Source of the DNA: JAPPHA01 sp963662705
GTDB lineage: Bacteria > Pseudomonadota > Alphaproteobacteria > Rhodobacterales > Rhodobacteraceae
DNA: 64,000 nucleotides
Assembly (NCBI GenBank): GCA_963662705.2
Contig: OY759767.1
Location: 682,001-746,000 of the forward strand
Direction: 5' to 3'
Part shown: positions 1 to 9,617 of the stretch, in pieces
How positions within the stretch are numbered: the first letter of the stretch is position 1
Layout of the letters: each line of letters starts with the position of its first letter
Position numbers and translations under genes: made by a program
The notes under the pieces: generated by a model
Databases searched by the model: none
Told to the model about the DNA's origin: nothing
What the model saw: the letters and a program-made list of their open reading frames with translations, nothing else

Positions 1-208
1 GCCACTGAACGCACCGCGTCGCCAGGGCGGTCCGCAGCCGTCAGGTTGTTGCTTCTCCGGCGCAGGCGCGCAGGAAGACGATTTCGCGAAATGCCGGCGG
101 GATTGGAAGTTCAACGGAAGCATGCCCCTCCCAAATAGTCCGGCAGTTTCATGACTTCACCTCGAGGATGGCGAGCGTGAAGGCGCCCGGGCACAACGCA
201 GGTCGCCG

Positions 209-448
209 GTGGCGCCCGCCAGGGTCTCGGAGAGCGCCAAAGCCAAGGCCGGCACCAAACTGACCTCCGACGGGCTGCCGGTTCACTGTTTCACGACGCT
301 TCCCGCCGAACCGGCCACGCTGAAGGTGAACGAGGCGACGGCTCCAACCAATCTCCACCACCATATTCCCGTGTTTGCACAGCCGACGCCGTTGCAGAGC
401 CGGGCCTTCCAACTTCCGGAGATCGATCCCGCCAAATTCCTCTCGTGA
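209..448 (+). pseudogene. Possible C-terminal remnant of an IS transposase
   Basis: A short open stretch ends in a pattern resembling the C-terminal tail of IS4/IS1634-like transposases: a 'GLPVHCFTTL' block, a 'TLKVNEAT' block and a closing 'QPTPLQSRAF' block. No catalytic DDE region lies upstream, and the first 200 bases show no recognisable gene, so at most this is a tail fragment. Family assignment comes from remembered similarity only and is uncertain. It lies just beyond the 3' end of the SDR gene. Confidence 0.4.
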
Positions 449-579
449 CCAGACCCGTCGGGGCTGTTACATGTCGAGTCCCGCCCGAAATCGTCTATCC
501 CTGTGACGATAAAGGATTTTTCAAAGATCCCGCGATGAACTTCCGGTTTACCGCGAATGGAGTTTTCGGCGGTTTTCGC

Positions 580-1350
580 TTAGCTCATCCAGTTCCCACC
601 ATCGACATTGAGGGTTTGGGCAACGACGTATTCCGCATCTTCCGAGGCGAGGAATACCGCTGCGCCGGTGTGGTCCTCAGGCACACCCATGCGACCGAAA
701 GGAACTTCTTCGCCGACAAGCCGCTTTTTCTCGCCCTCAGGACGACGTTCGTAGCGGGCGAAGAGCGCATCGACTTCCTCCCACATGGGCGTATCGACAA
801 CGCCCGGCGAGATGCCGTTGACGTTGATCCCGTATTTGATCAGCCCAAGCCCGGCCGATTGGGTCAGTGAGATCACCGCAGCCTTTGAAGCGCAATAGAC
901 GCCGACAAGCGCCGCCCCCCGGCGCCCTGACTGACTGGCCATGTTGATGATCTTGCCCTTCACTTCATGCTCAACCATCTGCCGGGCCGCGGCCTGCAGG
1001 GTAAAGAGCAATCCCTCGACGTTCACCGAGAAGACCCTCTCGTACTCCTCGCGCGTCGTCTCAAGAATTGGCGACATGTCGAATACGGCGGCATTGTTGA
1101 CGAGGATCTCCACCGATCCGAACTCTTCGAATGTCGTGGCAAACAATGCGTCAATGGACGTCTGACTGGTCACGTCCAGCGGAAATGAAACTGCATTGCT
1201 GCCGATCTCGGACGCCGTGCGTCGTGCCTCATCCCCGTCAATGTCGGCGACGACGACTTTCGCGCCCTCCACCGCGTACCGTTTCGCGATCGCCTTGCCG
1301 ATGCCGCCAGCTGCGCCGGTAACGACCGCCACTTTGTCAAGAAGCTTCAT
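580..1350 (-). CDS. Short-chain dehydrogenase, sorbitol/polyol dehydrogenase-like
   Basis: A 256-residue classical SDR that should oxidise or reduce an alcohol/ketone with NAD(P)(H) in the cytosol. Visible: cofactor motif TGAAGGIG (residues 11-18), NNAA (85-88), catalytic Ser139, Tyr152 and Lys156 (YCASK), and the tail VDGGNWMS. The tail and overall pattern resemble SmoS-type L-iditol/sorbitol dehydrogenases of Rhodobacter. It is the last gene of a minus-strand run that begins with a Ugp/Mal-type ABC transporter, so the imported solute may be a polyol or polyol phosphate (inference). ATG start at 1350, length normal for the family. Other SDR substrates cannot be excluded. Confidence 0.85.
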   Translation of the reverse strand: MKLLDKVAVVTGAAGGIGKAIAKRYAVEGAKVVVADIDGDEARRTASEIGSNAVSFPLDVTSQTSIDALFATTFEEFGSVEILVNNAAVFDMSPILETTREEYERVFSVNVEGLLFTLQAAARQMVEHEVKGKIINMASQSGRRGAALVGVYCASKAAVISLTQSAGLGLIKYGINVNGISPGVVDTPMWEEVDALFARYERRPEGEKKRLVGEEVPFGRMGVPEDHTGAAVFLASEDAEYVVAQTLNVDGGNWMS

Positions 1351-1409
1351 GAAACAGGGTTCTCCAGGAAATCTTGTCCAAAATCATCGGGCATCAAGCG
1401 GTGGGGCTG

Positions 1410-2279
1410 TCAGATGTAGACACTTGTCGCATCCTTTGGTTTTTGAAGGACCGTGGGCGAACCGTCGTCGGTCGGAATCTCGAATCCGGTGACCGTGATC
1501 GGGCCAACACGGTCGACGTGATGAACGGTAACCGCTTCGTCAACGAGGATGACGTCATACGTCGAATCCCCATCGACCCAGTCGATTCGTCGATCATCGA
1601 GATTAAGCGCAATTTTGTGGCAGGTGCCGCGATTGCAGCTGAATGACACGGGTCCCCAGCGTCCTGTCATCGTCATATGCATATGACCGAAAGCGATGTG
1701 TTCGACATTGCCGGCATCTCGTACCACCGACCAGAAACGATCCCGATCGGCAAGAAGAATGTCGTCGAAGGCGGGCGCGTGCACCGAACGTGGCGGGTGG
1801 TGCATGAAGATGATGACACGGCGCTCACATGCGCCGGCAAGCTGCTCCTTCAGCCACGCCAGTTGATCCTCGTCCAGTCGCCCAATGGCGCTGCGCTGTC
1901 CGGGTAAAATTCGACCCTCGCCGAGGGTGTCGAGATAAACGAGTCTGACATCGCCAAAATCGTCGACCGCTTGGACATATCCGCCCGGCGAAATCCTCGC
2001 CTCCGGAAAAACCGCTCTGAAACTCTCCCTTTTATCGTGATTGCCGAGCAGCAAACGCACCGAAATCGGGATTTCTTTCAAGCAATCCCGCAGCAGTTTG
2101 TAGGAGACGACGTCACCGCGGTCGGTCAGGTCGCCGCTGATCACCAAAAGATCCGCATCGCCATGACGCCGACTCACCGAATGCATGACCTGCTGAAAAC
2201 GAGCTGCCGGGTCCATCCCCAGCACCAACTCTCCCTCGGGACGCAAATGCGGATCGGTTACATGAACGAGTTTCAGCAT
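1410..2279 (-). CDS. Metallophosphoesterase, GpdQ/CpdA-like class III phosphodiesterase
   Basis: A 289-residue binuclear-metal phosphodiesterase. All metal-ligand blocks of the class III cyclic-nucleotide/glycerophosphodiester family are visible: D9-x-H11, GD (49-50), GNHD (79-82), the HH pair (160-161) and GHMH (198-201). Such enzymes hydrolyse 3',5'-cAMP or glycerophosphodiesters; no signal peptide is seen, so it is cytosolic. It lies downstream of a Ugp-like ABC system and 59 bp before the SDR, which fits a GpdQ-type role releasing glycerol phosphate from an imported diester, but substrate is inferred from context only. About 450 bp separate it from the binding-protein gene, so it may have its own promoter. 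Confidence 0.85.
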   Translation of the reverse strand: MLKLVHVTDPHLRPEGELVLGMDPAARFQQVMHSVSRRHGDADLLVISGDLTDRGDVVSYKLLRDCLKEIPISVRLLLGNHDKRESFRAVFPEARISPGGYVQAVDDFGDVRLVYLDTLGEGRILPGQRSAIGRLDEDQLAWLKEQLAGACERRVIIFMHHPPRSVHAPAFDDILLADRDRFWSVVRDAGNVEHIAFGHMHMTMTGRWGPVSFSCNRGTCHKIALNLDDRRIDWVDGDSTYDVILVDEAVTVHHVDRVGPITVTGFEIPTDDGSPTVLQKPKDATSVYI

Positions 2280-2730
2280 CGAAGTATCCCGGGTATATGG
2301 CTGGCCGTGTGAATCACACTCGTCTCGACGCCAATGAAGTCAAACTTTTTCCGGCGTCGTCTCAGCGAGCCGCTGGATGATCTTCGGTCATTCGGCGAAG
2401 TCGTCGAAGACTGGCGCCGCGCCATTGTCGCGCGGGGTGTCGCCGTGGCCGATTTGGTCGATTGTCCGGCATGTTGGCGTATTCGTATCAATAGTGGAGT
2501 TTGTTGATCCCTGACACTGCTTCCGGGCTTGTTGTTCGGTGCTTTCCCAATGCAGCGTTGGCGGAGCGCAAGACGTAACTTCGAGTTCGGTTCCAGAAAC
2601 ATTTCGACCGATGGCAGTGCCACAGAATCCGCCAACGACATTGGCGAAGAATTCGCTGCCCGTCCGATTTGACTTCGGTGGGAGCGTGCGCCCGACGGTC
2701 GATGCCGCCGGGCGCAGCTGTGAAGAAAGA
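2280..2730. other. Intergenic stretch without recognisable gene
   Basis: About 450 bp between the binding-protein gene and the phosphodiesterase. Minus-strand open frames here (for example around 2388-2819) show no family pattern, and I see no clear hairpin terminator. It may be decayed coding sequence, consistent with pseudogenes elsewhere in the window. Confidence 0.4.
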
Positions 2731-3972
2731 CTATTCTTCGACGAGCTCGCTGACATTGGCCGCCATTTCGGCCAGCTTCTCCTGTGGGTCGGCGCCGTGA
2801 GCGATCGCAGTGAAGCCATCGTTTATCACCTTGCCGATTTCCACCCCATTGAGGCCAGGCCACTGGAACCATGGCACTGCAAGGGGTAGCTGCTGCACGC
2901 TGGTGAACCAGTTCGGATGATCCTTGTAGTAGTCGCCAAGATACTCCGGCTCGAGGGTCTTGGTGCTCAGCGGCATATACCCGGTGTTGAGAACCACATG
3001 GGTCTGACCCTCGGGACCTGCCATGAACAACAAGTATTTCAATGCTGCCGCCTGAACAGCGGCGTCCTCGGTTTCGAGAATGACGCCGGCCATGCCACCG
3101 GTCGGCATCGCTGCGGCGCTGCCACCCGCCAGCGGTTGCACTGCGGTGCGGGGTTCAAAGACGTCCTTGGATGATTTTTCAAACCTTCTCACGAACGCTG
3201 CTGAGCCGAAGTACAAGCCCATGCGACCACTCAGTAACTGGGCACGCGCATCGTTTCGGCTCACAGCAGGTTGACCGCCTTCGTCGTGGAAGCGCTTGAA
3301 CAACGCCATGGCTGCCTGGCCTTCCGGACCATCAAACGCCACATCGCCGTCTTTCATGAGTTCGCCGCCAAAGTTGAGGACGAGATTCTGGAACATCCAG
3401 TCGTCGCGGCCCAATTCGTAGTACATGCCATCGATATCGTCGCCGAGGGCATCGATCGCACCTGCCAGTTCGATGAAGCTGTCCCAGTCGTTTGGTATGT
3501 TGTCGGGGTCTCCGCCGGCCCTACGAACCAGATCGGCATTCACGTAAACAACCGGCGTCGACGAGGTCGCCGGAAAAGAAACCTGGCGACCGTCAACCTT
3601 CCCGAGCGCCATCCGGTCCTCGGAAAGACCCAGGGCGGCCAGATCAGTGCCCTCGAGCAGGGGCCCCAAATCAACGGCCAGGTCACGCAGAACAAGTTGA
3701 TTGATCAGGTGGTAACCGTTGAAGTAGATGTCCGGCTCCTGCCCCGCAAAGCTTTGACGGATGACCGTTTGGACACCCTCATCGTAGCTCGCCGCGGTGG
3801 CGTGGAACTCGATCTTGATGTCCGGATTGGCCGCCATGAAGTCCTTGGCGATGGCCTGGTGCCATGCTTCATGGCCTCCCCACGCGTGCAGGACCTCCAC
3901 CGTGGTTTGTGCAAAAGCCGTGCCGGTAGCAAGTGTGATACCGGTCGCCAGCGTCAGTAGTCTTGTCTTCAT
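2731..3972 (-). CDS. ABC transporter substrate-binding protein, family 1 (sugar/glycerol-phosphate type)
   Basis: A 413-residue periplasmic binding protein. It starts with a Sec signal peptide (MKTRLLTLATGITLATGTAFA, cleavage near residue 22). The mature part has the type I extracellular solute-binding layout, with 'VEVLHAWGGHEAWHQAIAKDF' near its start and 'GGMAGVILE' about two thirds along. It delivers solute to the two permeases encoded immediately upstream (33-bp gap to the MalG-like gene). Related proteins are UgpB and sugar-binding proteins; the ligand cannot be read from sequence. The following phosphodiesterase and polyol-type SDR favour a glycerophosphodiester, polyol or polyol phosphate. 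Confidence 0.9.
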   Translation of the reverse strand: MKTRLLTLATGITLATGTAFAQTTVEVLHAWGGHEAWHQAIAKDFMAANPDIKIEFHATAASYDEGVQTVIRQSFAGQEPDIYFNGYHLINQLVLRDLAVDLGPLLEGTDLAALGLSEDRMALGKVDGRQVSFPATSSTPVVYVNADLVRRAGGDPDNIPNDWDSFIELAGAIDALGDDIDGMYYELGRDDWMFQNLVLNFGGELMKDGDVAFDGPEGQAAMALFKRFHDEGGQPAVSRNDARAQLLSGRMGLYFGSAAFVRRFEKSSKDVFEPRTAVQPLAGGSAAAMPTGGMAGVILETEDAAVQAAALKYLLFMAGPEGQTHVVLNTGYMPLSTKTLEPEYLGDYYKDHPNWFTSVQQLPLAVPWFQWPGLNGVEIGKVINDGFTAIAHGADPQEKLAEMAANVSELVEE

Positions 3973-4005
3973 TGTCTTACTCCTCCGTTGCAGGTAATCG
4001 CGGCT

Positions 4006-4845
4006 CTAGCGGCCAGTACCGGCCATGGTGAGACCGCGGATGAATCGCTGTTGGGCCAATAGAAAGATGATCACGAGGGGGGCTACCACCACGACGGCAG
4101 CGGCCATCAACGGGCCGACGAGCACACCGCCTTCGGCGCGCAGGGCAAAGAACAACATGCCGTAGGGCGGGGTCATCATCTCGGTGCTGTTGACGACAAC
4201 CAGCGGCCAGTAGAGGTCGTTCCAGTGGGAGGTGACCGAGAAGATGGAGAACGCGGCAACCGCCGGCCCTGCCGCGGGCAAAACGATCCGCCAGACAATT
4301 TCCAGTTCCGAGAAACCGTCCAGCCGCGCCGCATCGATGACGTCGTCCGAGTAGGTCTTGAAGAATTGTCGAAACAGGAAGATCGCGAAGACCGAAATGA
4401 TGAACGGCAACACCAGCGCGGTGTAGGTGTCCAGAAGCCTGGCTTTGGCCAGGGCGATGTAGAGCGGCAAAGCGGGGATTTGGATCGGAATGAGGAGCCC
4501 AAGCAGCACCGTGGCGAACAGGATCGGCCGGCCGGGGAATTTGAGCTTGGCCAGGGCGTAGCCGGCGGGCGCGGCGATCGCCACTTGAATGACAAGAATC
4601 GCGATGACCACGACGGCTCCGTTGATCATGAAGCGAAGCAGCGGCACCTCGGTGAACGCCTGCTTGTAGTTGCCGAGCAGGTCCCAACCTTCCGGCCAGA
4701 AGAAGAGATTGGGATTGAAGACCGCGTTGGGCGCCCTGAATGAAGTGACAAACATCCAGAAGAAGGGCAGCAGCAGGATCGCGGCGCCGATCAGCAACAC
4801 GACATGGCCGGCAATCTCTCCCCACGGAATGGTCTTTCGGCGCAT
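4006..4845 (-). CDS. ABC transporter permease, MalG/UgpE-like
   Basis: A 279-residue inner-membrane permease with about six hydrophobic segments and the EAA loop 'DAARLDGFSELEIVWRIVLP', which contacts the ATPase. The frame is open far upstream, but the ATG at 4845 is preceded by GGAGGT at normal spacing; that SD overlaps the TAA stop of the MalF-like gene (4851-4853), so the two are probably translationally coupled. It forms the channel with the 4851-5786 product and is energised by the 5791-6963 ATPase. Start confidence is high because the family N-terminus (short cytoplasmic tail then 'LLPFFWMFVTSF') begins here. Confidence 0.9.
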   Translation of the reverse strand: MRRKTIPWGEIAGHVVLLIGAAILLLPFFWMFVTSFRAPNAVFNPNLFFWPEGWDLLGNYKQAFTEVPLLRFMINGAVVVIAILVIQVAIAAPAGYALAKLKFPGRPILFATVLLGLLIPIQIPALPLYIALAKARLLDTYTALVLPFIISVFAIFLFRQFFKTYSDDVIDAARLDGFSELEIVWRIVLPAAGPAVAAFSIFSVTSHWNDLYWPLVVVNSTEMMTPPYGMLFFALRAEGGVLVGPLMAAAVVVVAPLVIIFLLAQQRFIRGLTMAGTGR

Positions 4846-4850
4846 GGTGA

Positions 4851-5786
4851 TTACCTCCGGTAGCTGACCTGGCGGTCGAAGGCGCGGGCCTGCATGAGAG
4901 TGAGAACCAGCGTGATCACGAGGAAGACGACCGCGAGGGCAGATGCTGAACCGATCCGGAAGTAACGGAAGCCCTCTTGAAAAAGCGAATAGAGCAACAC
5001 TTCGGTCGCCCTGTCCGGCCCGCCTTGGGTGATCACGGCGACTGTCTCGAAGACGCGAAAGCCCCGGATGGCCGACAAGACGACGACGAACATGGTCACT
5101 GGCCCCAGCATCGGCCAGGTGACGAGTCGGAAACGCTCGAATCCTTCGCCCGCACCGTCCAAGGCGGCGGCCTCGTAAAGATCGTCGGGAATCGTCGACA
5201 GCCCGGCGAGGAAGAGCACCATGTTGAAGCCGATCAGCTCCCAGATACCGATGCCGGCCAAAGTCAAGAGGGCCAGTTTCCCATCGCTGAAAAATGGCAG
5301 GCGCTCGGCACCAAATAAATGGATGAGCTCGTTGGCGATTCCGAAACTGGGGTGAAGCACGAACTGCCAAGCCGTCGCCAGCGCCACCAGCGTGCCGGCA
5401 ACCGGCATGAAGTAAGCCACCCGATAGAAGCGCCTGAAGTAGCGGCGCGAGTCGATCAGCAGCGCCGCGCCGAGCCCGCCAAGGACCGCACCAGGAATGA
5501 CGATCGCTACGTAGATCAGCGTGTTGGTGAGGGAATTCCAGAAATCGCGGTCGGTGAACATGTCGATGTAGTTGTCGAACGCGACGAAGGTCATGGTCGG
5601 AACACCCAACCGGTAGTCGGTGAAGGAAAAGGCGATCACCAGACCGGCCGGGCCGAGCACGAGGAGGACGATCAGGATCGCCGCAGGCAGCGACAGGATG
5701 ATGCCGGCCCGTCTCCGGTCCCTGTCAAGCGCCGCCAATCCCTTGGCAGGCGGAGCCGACGGCTCGATGTCGCGATCGGACTTCAT
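4851..5786 (-). CDS. ABC transporter permease, MalF/UgpA-like
   Basis: A 311-residue inner-membrane permease. After a roughly 25-residue charged N-terminus come hydrophobic segments beginning 'IILSLPAAILIVLLVLGPAG', and an EAA loop 'YEAAALDGAGEGFERFRLVT' near residues 220-240. It pairs with the MalG-like permease encoded directly downstream; the ATPase gene ends only 4 bp before its ATG (5786), so the cluster reads as one transcript. Substrate unknown; the order ATPase-MalF-MalG-binding protein is a variant of ugp/mal operons. Confidence 0.9.
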   Translation of the reverse strand: MKSDRDIEPSAPPAKGLAALDRDRRRAGIILSLPAAILIVLLVLGPAGLVIAFSFTDYRLGVPTMTFVAFDNYIDMFTDRDFWNSLTNTLIYVAIVIPGAVLGGLGAALLIDSRRYFRRFYRVAYFMPVAGTLVALATAWQFVLHPSFGIANELIHLFGAERLPFFSDGKLALLTLAGIGIWELIGFNMVLFLAGLSTIPDDLYEAAALDGAGEGFERFRLVTWPMLGPVTMFVVVLSAIRGFRVFETVAVITQGGPDRATEVLLYSLFQEGFRYFRIGSASALAVVFLVITLVLTLMQARAFDRQVSYRR

Positions 5787-5790
5787 CGTG

Positions 5791-6963
5791 CTAGACCACC
5801 ACCGCCTCGACGGCGCCCTTCACGCGTTCGCCGTCGTCGTCAAAACACCAGGCATGATCGATATTCGGTGCCAGCCAAATGGGACCGCCCGGCTTGAAGT
5901 CATCAAGACGCGGTGCCGGCGTGCGAACCACGATCGGCCTCTCGCCGTCCTGAACCTGAACATGCATGAGCCCGTCGGAGCCCAAGAGTTCGACACGGAT
6001 TACTTCGCCCCTGACGTGCTTCGCGGTTTCCCGGGTTTCGACGAGTGTGTCTTCCGGCCGGAAAGCCAGCGTGGTTGTGCCCGGTCCGGATACAGGGGTG
6101 CGGATCGGTTGACCGTTGAAACTGGCCTCGCCCGCCCCGGTTGGCGAAATCCGCCAGCGGTTGAGGCGGGGATGAGTCAGGAATGCCGCCACGTCGATGT
6201 GGTTGGGCTGGCGAAAGACGTCCGCCGGCGTACCGATCTGCCGGATGCGGCCCTCGAAAATCACGGCGATGCGATCGGACATCGTCATCGCTTCGGTCTG
6301 ATCGTGGGTGACGAAGATGAAGGTGACGCCCAGGCGACGCTGCAGTGCCGTCAACTCGGAGCGCATATGCGCCCTCAGATTGGCGTCGAGATTGGCCAGC
6401 GGCTCGTCCATCAGGAAGATCTTGGGGTGGTGCACCATGGCGCGACCCAAAGCCACGCGCTGGCGCTGACCGCCAGACAGCTCATCCGGTTTGCGATCCA
6501 GCAAAGGCTCGATTTCGAGTATGGCGGCGGTAGCCCGAATGTCGTTTTCGATCTCGGCGCGAATCCCGTCCTGTCCGGGTAAAAAACGACCAATGAAGGG
6601 CAGTCGCTGGGAAAACGAAAGGCGCAGCAACTCGAGCGGTGCGGCAAGATTCCCGTGCGCGGTCAGGTGGGGATAGAGGGCGTAGTTCTGAAACACCATC
6701 GCCACGCCGCGGCTGCGTGGTGGCAGTTGATCAACCGGTTCGCCATCGATCCGGATCATGCCTTTCTCGGCGCTGGTCAGGCCGGCAATCAGGCGCAGCA
6801 GCGTGGTTTTCCCGCAGCCCGAGGGGCCAAGCAGCGTCAGAAACTCCCCATCCGCGACACTGAGTTCGACCCCTTGAATGACCCGGTTCACACCGAACGT
6901 CTTCTCGATGCCGATCAGCTCGAGATTGGCCCGGTCTGAGCGCGGGTTAACCTGTTGGTTCAC
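5791..6963 (-). CDS. ABC transporter ATP-binding protein, UgpC/MalK-like
   Basis: A 390-residue ATPase if translation begins at the GTG at 6963. Visible: Walker A GPSGCGKTT (46-54), Q-loop (Q92), LSGGQ signature (162-166), Walker B 'IFLMDEP' (about 181-187), the switch His in 'FVTHDQTEAM', and the C-terminal regulatory TOBE domain of the MalK/UgpC group. The frame stays open to 7152, but family members begin just before 'LELIGIEKTFG', which supports 6963; its ribosome-binding site is weak. A short insertion (about 120-140, 'RLPFIGRFLPGQDG') sits between Q-loop and signature. It is the first gene of the minus-strand operon. Confidence 0.88.
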   Translation of the reverse strand: MNQQVNPRSDRANLELIGIEKTFGVNRVIQGVELSVADGEFLTLLGPSGCGKTTLLRLIAGLTSAEKGMIRIDGEPVDQLPPRSRGVAMVFQNYALYPHLTAHGNLAAPLELLRLSFSQRLPFIGRFLPGQDGIRAEIENDIRATAAILEIEPLLDRKPDELSGGQRQRVALGRAMVHHPKIFLMDEPLANLDANLRAHMRSELTALQRRLGVTFIFVTHDQTEAMTMSDRIAVIFEGRIRQIGTPADVFRQPNHIDVAAFLTHPRLNRWRISPTGAGEASFNGQPIRTPVSGPGTTTLAFRPEDTLVETRETAKHVRGEVIRVELLGSDGLMHVQVQDGERPIVVRTPAPRLDDFKPGGPIWLAPNIDHAWCFDDDGERVKGAVEAVVV

Positions 6964-7510
6964 GTCATTTCTTTCGTTCGTCCGAGTTCGACCGACATGC
7001 ACCGGATCACTGGTAATCCGGGCAATGTCTATTTCCAAGGGACGTGCATTGGCAAGCCCAAAGCGTGCCGCGAAGTGAGTGGTCTTCTCGATACGTCGAT
7101 GCCGATGATGGCAACATGTTCCACGGACGCTTCCGTCGTTGATCAAGCACACCCGGCGTCGTTTCTACCTGGCGCAAGGTGCTGCCGGACGGGGCGTCCG
7201 CTCGATCGAAAACGCCACACCGGCAATGTCATGGATTTGGTCTGGCCAATTGGTTTGACCTTTCGATAAGGATTTGTTTTATACTGTGCCCAACTGGTGC
7301 GATAACCGATGGTCGATGAAACCGCTTCCCGAAGGGTAAAGCGGAGGGTCGCCGCGTTGGTGCCATGCCAAACACCGCCGTCATACATGGCCGGGACACG
7401 GCGGAATTCGTCAAGTCCTGCGGTCCTGCACGTGCGGGCGCGACTGAAACGGGCCGCTCGGGTCAGGGGGGCACCTTGCCGATCGACCATGGCGAATCGA
7501 GAAGGGTTCG
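6964..7510. other. Divergent regulatory region between two operons
   Basis: About 550 bp separate the minus-strand ABC operon from the plus-strand creatininase cluster. No recognisable coding sequence. It should hold promoters for both directions; only the plus-strand candidate at 7255-7283 is clear by eye. Confidence 0.5.
7255..7283 (+). promoter_or_regulatory. Candidate sigma70 promoter
   Basis: TTGACC (7255-7260) and TTTATA (7278-7283) are separated by 17 bp in a locally AT-rich patch. This would drive the creatininase cluster with a leader of about 220 nt. Seen by eye only; no start site is known. Confidence 0.35.
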
Positions 7511-8311
7511 ATGAAGCGGTTCTGGATTGAATACACGAGTGAAGCGTTTTCCAGCCTGCCCCATGAACGATTGATCGCAGTTCTTCCGGTGGGCGCGGTC
7601 GAACAACACGGGCCCCACCTTCCCCTGTCCGTCGATGCCCAGGTCGCCGACACGTTGGCGAAACGGCTGGCGAAAGCACTGCCCGAGGACAACCCCGCGA
7701 TTTTTCTGCCGACTCAGTCGATTGCCAAGAGCAACGAGCATCTATCCTATCCGGGAACGCTGACGTTGAGTGCGGAGACCCTGATCGCTGCCTGGTGTGA
7801 AATCGGCGCCTGCGTGGCGCGCGCCGGCGTGCGCAAGATGGTCTTTCTGAACGCCCATGGCGGCAATGTGCCCGTCATGGACATCGTGGCCCGCGAGTTA
7901 CGCGTCCACCACGGGATGCTTGTGATCTGCGTCAACTGGTGGGGGCTTGGGCTGCCGGAAGGGCTCTATCCGAAGGATGAGGAGATACACGGCATTCACG
8001 CTGGCGATATGGAGACTTCGGTCATCCTCGCGCTGGACCCGAACAATGTTGACATGACCAGGGCGCGGGACTTTCGCCCCCGAACACACGAATGGGAATC
8101 CGAGTACAGCCATATCTCTCTCGGCCGGGGTGCACGTCCCGCCTGGCAGATCCAGGACCTCCACCCTTCGGGAGCGTGCGGCAACGCAGCCGCCGCCTCA
8201 TCCGACAAGGGGGAGGCTACCTTGGTCTTTGCGGTCAAACGACTGGTCGAGGTGCTCGAAGATGTCGAGCGCATGCCGCTTGACAACCTTGGAACCGAAC
8301 CCGGATGGTAG
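7511..8311 (+). CDS. Creatininase-family amidohydrolase
   Basis: A 266-residue member of the creatininase/creatinine amidohydrolase family of cytosolic metal-dependent amide hydrolases. Metal-site blocks are present: 'GAVEQHGPHLP' (about 28-38, with E31, H33 and H36), D42, 'NAHGGN' (about 118-123) and 'HAGDMETS' (about 163-170). Family members act on creatinine, formylated amines or, as MftE-like proteins, peptides, so the exact substrate is open. It heads a plus-strand cluster with a cytosine-deaminase-like amidohydrolase, an FAD oxidase, a RutR-like regulator and RidA, which suggests breakdown of a nitrogen heterocycle or amide (inference). ATG at 7511. Confidence 0.88.
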   Translation: MKRFWIEYTSEAFSSLPHERLIAVLPVGAVEQHGPHLPLSVDAQVADTLAKRLAKALPEDNPAIFLPTQSIAKSNEHLSYPGTLTLSAETLIAAWCEIGACVARAGVRKMVFLNAHGGNVPVMDIVARELRVHHGMLVICVNWWGLGLPEGLYPKDEEIHGIHAGDMETSVILALDPNNVDMTRARDFRPRTHEWESEYSHISLGRGARPAWQIQDLHPSGACGNAAAASSDKGEATLVFAVKRLVEVLEDVERMPLDNLGTEPGW

Positions 8312-8333
8312 CCCGCCCGAGGATGCACGAACA

Positions 8334-9617
8334 ATGCACGACCTGTCCGGTAACTCCCTGATCGGGATGAGAGGGCTCGGCACGCACGTCAGCCGTGGCA
8401 CGATTGCCGCGCACGGCATGACGCTGACCATCCGGGAGGGAGAAATCTCCACCCTCATCAGGCTCTCGGGTTGTGGCAAGACCACGCTGTTCACGATGAT
8501 TGCGGGCCCACGGTCACGTTCGGCGAGAACCGGCACCGTCAATGATCACCCACCCGGCGTCGGCACCTACGCGATCTTTGTGACCAATTCGATATTCGAA
8601 TTCGTCAACCTGTCGCACCGAGTCGTGATGGCCGCCCGCCCCGGCCTCACCGTCAACCAATTCGATCTCCCAAGTGACGACCCCGCACCGGGCGGTTCCG
8701 GAAACCCGGCCACCAAGCGGAATGGTGACGCTTTGCCGGCACGGCAATGGGGGAAATACTGGATCATCCCTGTTCCCGAGACCGAAGCCATGGTGGCCCT
8801 GACGCCGCCGCGGGCTTTCCGGGTACGCCGCAACCTGCACACCGTCGTGCCGGTTCTTGCCTCGCCGGTCGCATTGTGCTTCCGGGAACTCCACGTGCGG
8901 TACAACGAGGTACCTCACGACCTGATCCAGCCTCCCTGCCTTGTCGCGACCACTCTGGCGCGAGACTTCGTGGCCATCGAGGGATCGATGCGGTTCATCA
9001 TGAACCTGGCCATGGCCGCGTTGGGTCTCGCCATCGTCGGCGGCATTCTGGTCGGCATCTTTTTCGCTCTCTCCCTGACGGTGGAAGGGAGCATTTTTCC
9101 ATTCGGGGTTGTCCTGCAGGCGACACCTGTCGTGGGCATTGATTTCCCGGTCTTCATCCAAGCCAGCAGCAATACCCTCGCGGCACCGTTGACCTGTGCG
9201 TGCATCGCTGCGTTCATTCCGAACCTGGCCAGCACGGTGATCGGTCTGCGGTGTGCCGACCGCGATCCTCGCGGCCTCTTCGCCCGGAATGGGACCATAC
9301 CAGGGCAGGGACTGCGTCGCCTCCCGGTGGCGCAGGCCCATCCGGATTTCCTGGCGGCACGCGAAGTTGCGGGCGCATTGTCACTGATTGGCGCTGCGGT
9401 TGCCGAATGTGTCGCCGGTGCAGCGGGGCAGGACGCAGGGTTTGTCTTGCGGAAACTGGAATCGAGTTTCCGCGACGGGACACCCCGCATGATCGCGGTT
9501 CTGCTCATGGTCCCGCTTCTCTCAATCGTGATCGGCCTGATTTCCATTCGCCAGTCGAGACCGGTGCTCGTGCACCGGCATGCGACCGAATTGAAAACGA
9601 AAGTCAGGCGAGAATGA
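8334..9617 (+). pseudogene. Collapsed ABC transporter: ATPase and permease remnants in one open frame
   Basis: One 427-codon frame contains pieces of two genes. Residues about 1-75 match the start of a nitrate/taurine/HMP-type ATPase, with a damaged Walker A (RLSGCGKTT instead of GPSGCGKTT). It then jumps to the ATPase C-terminal pattern 'AIFVTNSIFEFVNLSHRVV' (normally 'FVTHSI.EA..L.DRV'). The Q-loop, LSGGQ and Walker B are missing, so about 90-100 residues have been deleted. From about residue 145 it follows the paired permease (hydrophobic 'LAMAALGLAIVGGILVGIFF', then 'ILQATPVV'-like segments) but with eroded loops. It cannot hydrolyse ATP as a normal ABC protein. Its stop overlaps the next gene's ATG (ATGA), a relic of tight operon structure. 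Confidence 0.75.
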
